A stretch of DNA of 14,185 bases from an uncultured Chlamydiae bacterium. GTDB taxonomy: Bacteria; Chlamydiota; Chlamydiia; Chlamydiales; Rhabdochlamydiaceae. The stretch spans positions 1 through 14,185 of the forward strand of contig CAMFJP010000017.1 of assembly GCA_945957075.1 (NCBI GenBank), in the 5' to 3' direction. A program made the position numbers and the translations under genes. The first letter of the stretch is position 1, and each line of letters opens with the position of its first letter. Shown here in pieces: positions 12,427 through 14,185 of the stretch. The notes under the pieces are model-generated. The model saw only the letters and a program-made list of their open reading frames with translations. It was not told where the DNA came from and ran no database searches.

Positions 12427-14185
12427 CCTTGTAGTCTTGCACAAAATGCACCTGAATCCCTTTTTTGATATAGGCTGGGAGCTCATCATAGTCCCGTCGA
12501 TTCTCTTTAGGGAAAATAAGAACCGTCACGCCCGATCTTTTAGCAGCTATCAACTTTTCCTTTAAACCGCCAATCGCCAAAACTTTTCCAGTAAGCGTTA
12601 GCTCCCCTGTCATACCAAGATTTGCCCGTACAGGCACCTGTTTTAAAAGAGAAAGTAGAGATGTCACCATAGTAATACCAGCAGAAGGCCCATCTTTTGG
12701 AGTTGCCCCCTCAGGAATATGCATGTGAACAAGCTGTTTTTCAAAAAAATTCACATCTTTTGCATAAAAATCTTTGTGACTTTGCACATATGTCCATGCA
12801 ATTTGCGCCGACTCTTTCATTACATCGCCAGCTTGACCTGTTAACTTCATCTCCGTTTTTTCTGCAGGAACACTTGTACACTCTACATATAAGGTAGCCC
12901 CACCAAGCGCTGTCCACGCAAGCCCCATCGTCACGCCAACTGGTGTCTTTTCGTAAAAACGATCCGAAGTAAATATAGGCTTACCAAGAAACTGCTCTAA
13001 ATTTTTATCCGTTATGTTCTCTTTTTTAAATTTCTTTCCCTTTTCCTCATCTCTTACAAGCTTTACTGCAACTTTGCGCAGGATTTTTTTTATATTATTT
13101 TCTAAAGAGCGCACCCCAGCTTCTCTAGCATACCCATCAATGACCGAACCGATTGCCTCTTGAGTAAAATTTACCTGGGTTGTTTTCAGACCCATACTTT
13201 TGCGATTACGAGGAATAAGATACTTTTTAGCAATTTGCACCTTTTCCTCTTGGATATATCCAGAAAGACGCAAAATATCCATTCTGTCTTTTAAAGGCTC
13301 TGGAATCGTATCTAGAACGTTAGCGGTAACAATAAAAAGAATTCTAGACAAATCGCAACGTACATCAAGATAATGATCGAGAAAGTCTTTATTTTGCTCA
13401 GAATCTAACACCTCAAGAAGGGCAGATGCTGGGTCCCCTTGATAGCTACGACCCATTTTATCAACCTCATCCAACATAATCACTGGATTCATCACCTGCG
13501 TAAACTTTAAAGCCTGTATGAGCTTTCCTGGCATAGACCCGATGTAAGTACGCCTGTGCCCCTTAATCTCCGCTTCATCGCGCATACCCCCAACAGAAAA
13601 ACGGAAAAACTCTCTATTTAAAGCGCGTGCAATACTTTTACCAATACTTGTCTTTCCAACGCCAGGGGGCCCCACTAGGCAAATAATGCTTCCTTTAACA
13701 CCCCCAGAAAGTTTCCCAACACTAATAAATTCTAAAATCCTTTCCTTAATGTCCTCAAGACCATAATGATCCTCCTTAAGGACCCGATCTGCGTGGCCTA
13801 AATCATCATTCTCTTTGCTACAAATGCCCCAAGGAATAATCGTGAGCCAATCAAGGTAGTTGCGACATACTGCATATTCCGCTGACTGCACTTCGAGCAG
13901 TTGTAACTTTTCCATCTCTTCCTTGATGACCGTCATGACATCTTCTGGAAGAGTACGCTTTTTTAAACGGGCTTCAAACTTATCTAGATCGCATGTCTTA
14001 TCATCTTTTTCTAAACCAAGCTCTTTTTTAATCGTTTTTAACTGCTCTTTTAAAAAAAACTCCCTTTGCGTTTTAGAAATAGAGGATTCAATTTTCTGTG
14101 TGATGCTATTTTGCAACTTACTTAAGTCAAGTTCTTTTTTCAAAAGAGTCAATGCCTTATCGACCCTTCCTTCGACATCAAATGT
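12395..14185 (-). CDS. lon: ATP-dependent Lon protease, C-terminal 596 residues (5' end outside window)
   Basis: Lon is a cytoplasmic AAA+ serine protease that degrades misfolded and regulatory proteins. The frame stays open to the right edge, so about 220 N-terminal residues are missing compared with the roughly 820 of chlamydial Lon. Seen in order: the coiled-coil region with TQREFFLKEQLKTIKKELG, Walker A GPPGVGKT (complement of about 13702-13679), Walker B VIMLDEVDKMG, the arginine-rich sensor region, then the protease domain with DGPSAGITMV carrying the catalytic Ser and GGLKEKLIAAKRSG carrying the catalytic Lys. Nothing catalytic is damaged. The stop at 12395-12397 lies inside the 5' end of the RfaE2-like gene, so lon heads, or runs within, the minus-strand operon. 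Its promoter is outside the window. Confidence 0.96.
   Translation of the reverse strand, partial: TFDVEGRVDKALTLLKKELDLSKLQNSITQKIESSISKTQREFFLKEQLKTIKKELGLEKDDKTCDLDKFEARLKKRTLPEDVMTVIKEEMEKLQLLEVQSAEYAVCRNYLDWLTIIPWGICSKENDDLGHADRVLKEDHYGLEDIKERILEFISVGKLSGGVKGSIICLVGPPGVGKTSIGKSIARALNREFFRFSVGGMRDEAEIKGHRRTYIGSMPGKLIQALKFTQVMNPVIMLDEVDKMGRSYQGDPASALLEVLDSEQNKDFLDHYLDVRCDLSRILFIVTANVLDTIPEPLKDRMDILRLSGYIQEEKVQIAKKYLIPRNRKSMGLKTTQVNFTQEAIGSVIDGYAREAGVRSLENNIKKILRKVAVKLVRDEEKGKKFKKENITDKNLEQFLGKPIFTSDRFYEKTPVGVTMGLAWTALGGATLYVECTSVPAEKTEMKLTGQAGDVMKESAQIAWTYVQSHKDFYAKDVNFFEKQLVHMHIPEGATPKDGPSAGITMVTSLLSLLKQVPVRANLGMTGELTLTGKVLAIGGLKEKLIAAKRSGVTVLIFPKENRRDYDELPAYIKKGIQVHFVQDYKDVYRVAFSGK

Noticed and set aside
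12427..12489. Upstream in-frame extension of the RfaE2-like protein
   Set aside because: The extra 21 residues lie wholly inside lon, show no family similarity, and better starts exist at 12426 or 12417.
1..14185. Search for tRNA, rRNA, CRISPR arrays, insertion sequences and prophage genes
   Set aside because: None was seen; gaps between genes are all under about 85 bp and no transposase-like or repeat-spacer pattern is present.

Overview
This window looks like a piece of chromosome from a member of the Chlamydiota, more likely an environmental or chlamydia-like lineage than a classical Chlamydia. The call rests on a combination of genes: a shortened sigma-54 (RpoN) with a variant RpoN box, an McsA/McsB pair whose McsB has lost active-site residues, a DUF1343 (NamZ-type) secreted protein directly followed by a degenerate GroEL paralogue, and UvrD, RNase Z and Lon. 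From memory, C. trachomatis also places groEL2 beside a DUF1343 gene, keeps uvrD and rpoN close by, and keeps lon near rnz. The family or genus cannot be fixed from the sequence. There are no RNA genes, insertion sequences, CRISPR arrays or phage genes. Coding density is very high: no gap exceeds about 85 bp, and most neighbours overlap or abut.

Layout, left to right. (1) 1-556 (+): 3' part of a DXD-type sugar transferase with a C-terminal membrane segment. (2) 639-1445 (+): an unrecognised membrane protein with an HEXXH motif, tail to tail with (3) rpoN, 1401-2474 (-). (4) 2526-3461 (+): a heptosyltransferase-like GT9 protein, divergent from rpoN and tail to tail with (5) the mcsA-mcsB pair, 4943-3422 (-). 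(6) 4979-7478 (+): secreted NamZ-like muramidase, then a GroEL-like protein one base later, followed by (7) uvrD, 7510-9402 (+). (8) 14185-9374 (-): a compact run reading lon, RfaE2-like nucleotidyltransferase, rhomboid protease, rnz, walJ/yycJ-like hydrolase. lon is cut by the right edge.

Themes: protein quality control (Lon, McsA/McsB, GroEL-like, rhomboid), envelope glycans (two glycosyltransferases, RfaE2-like enzyme, NamZ), and nucleic-acid metabolism (UvrD, RNase Z, possibly WalJ, plus the RpoN sigma factor). No single new multi-gene system is evident. The observations most worth a second look are a perfect 15-bp inverted repeat with a 2-bp centre (32 bp in all) inside the mcsA coding sequence; the apparent loss of catalytic residues in both McsB and the GroEL paralogue; a 10-bp inverted repeat that would bury the walJ ribosome binding site; and the fact that all three convergent gene pairs overlap at their 3' ends.
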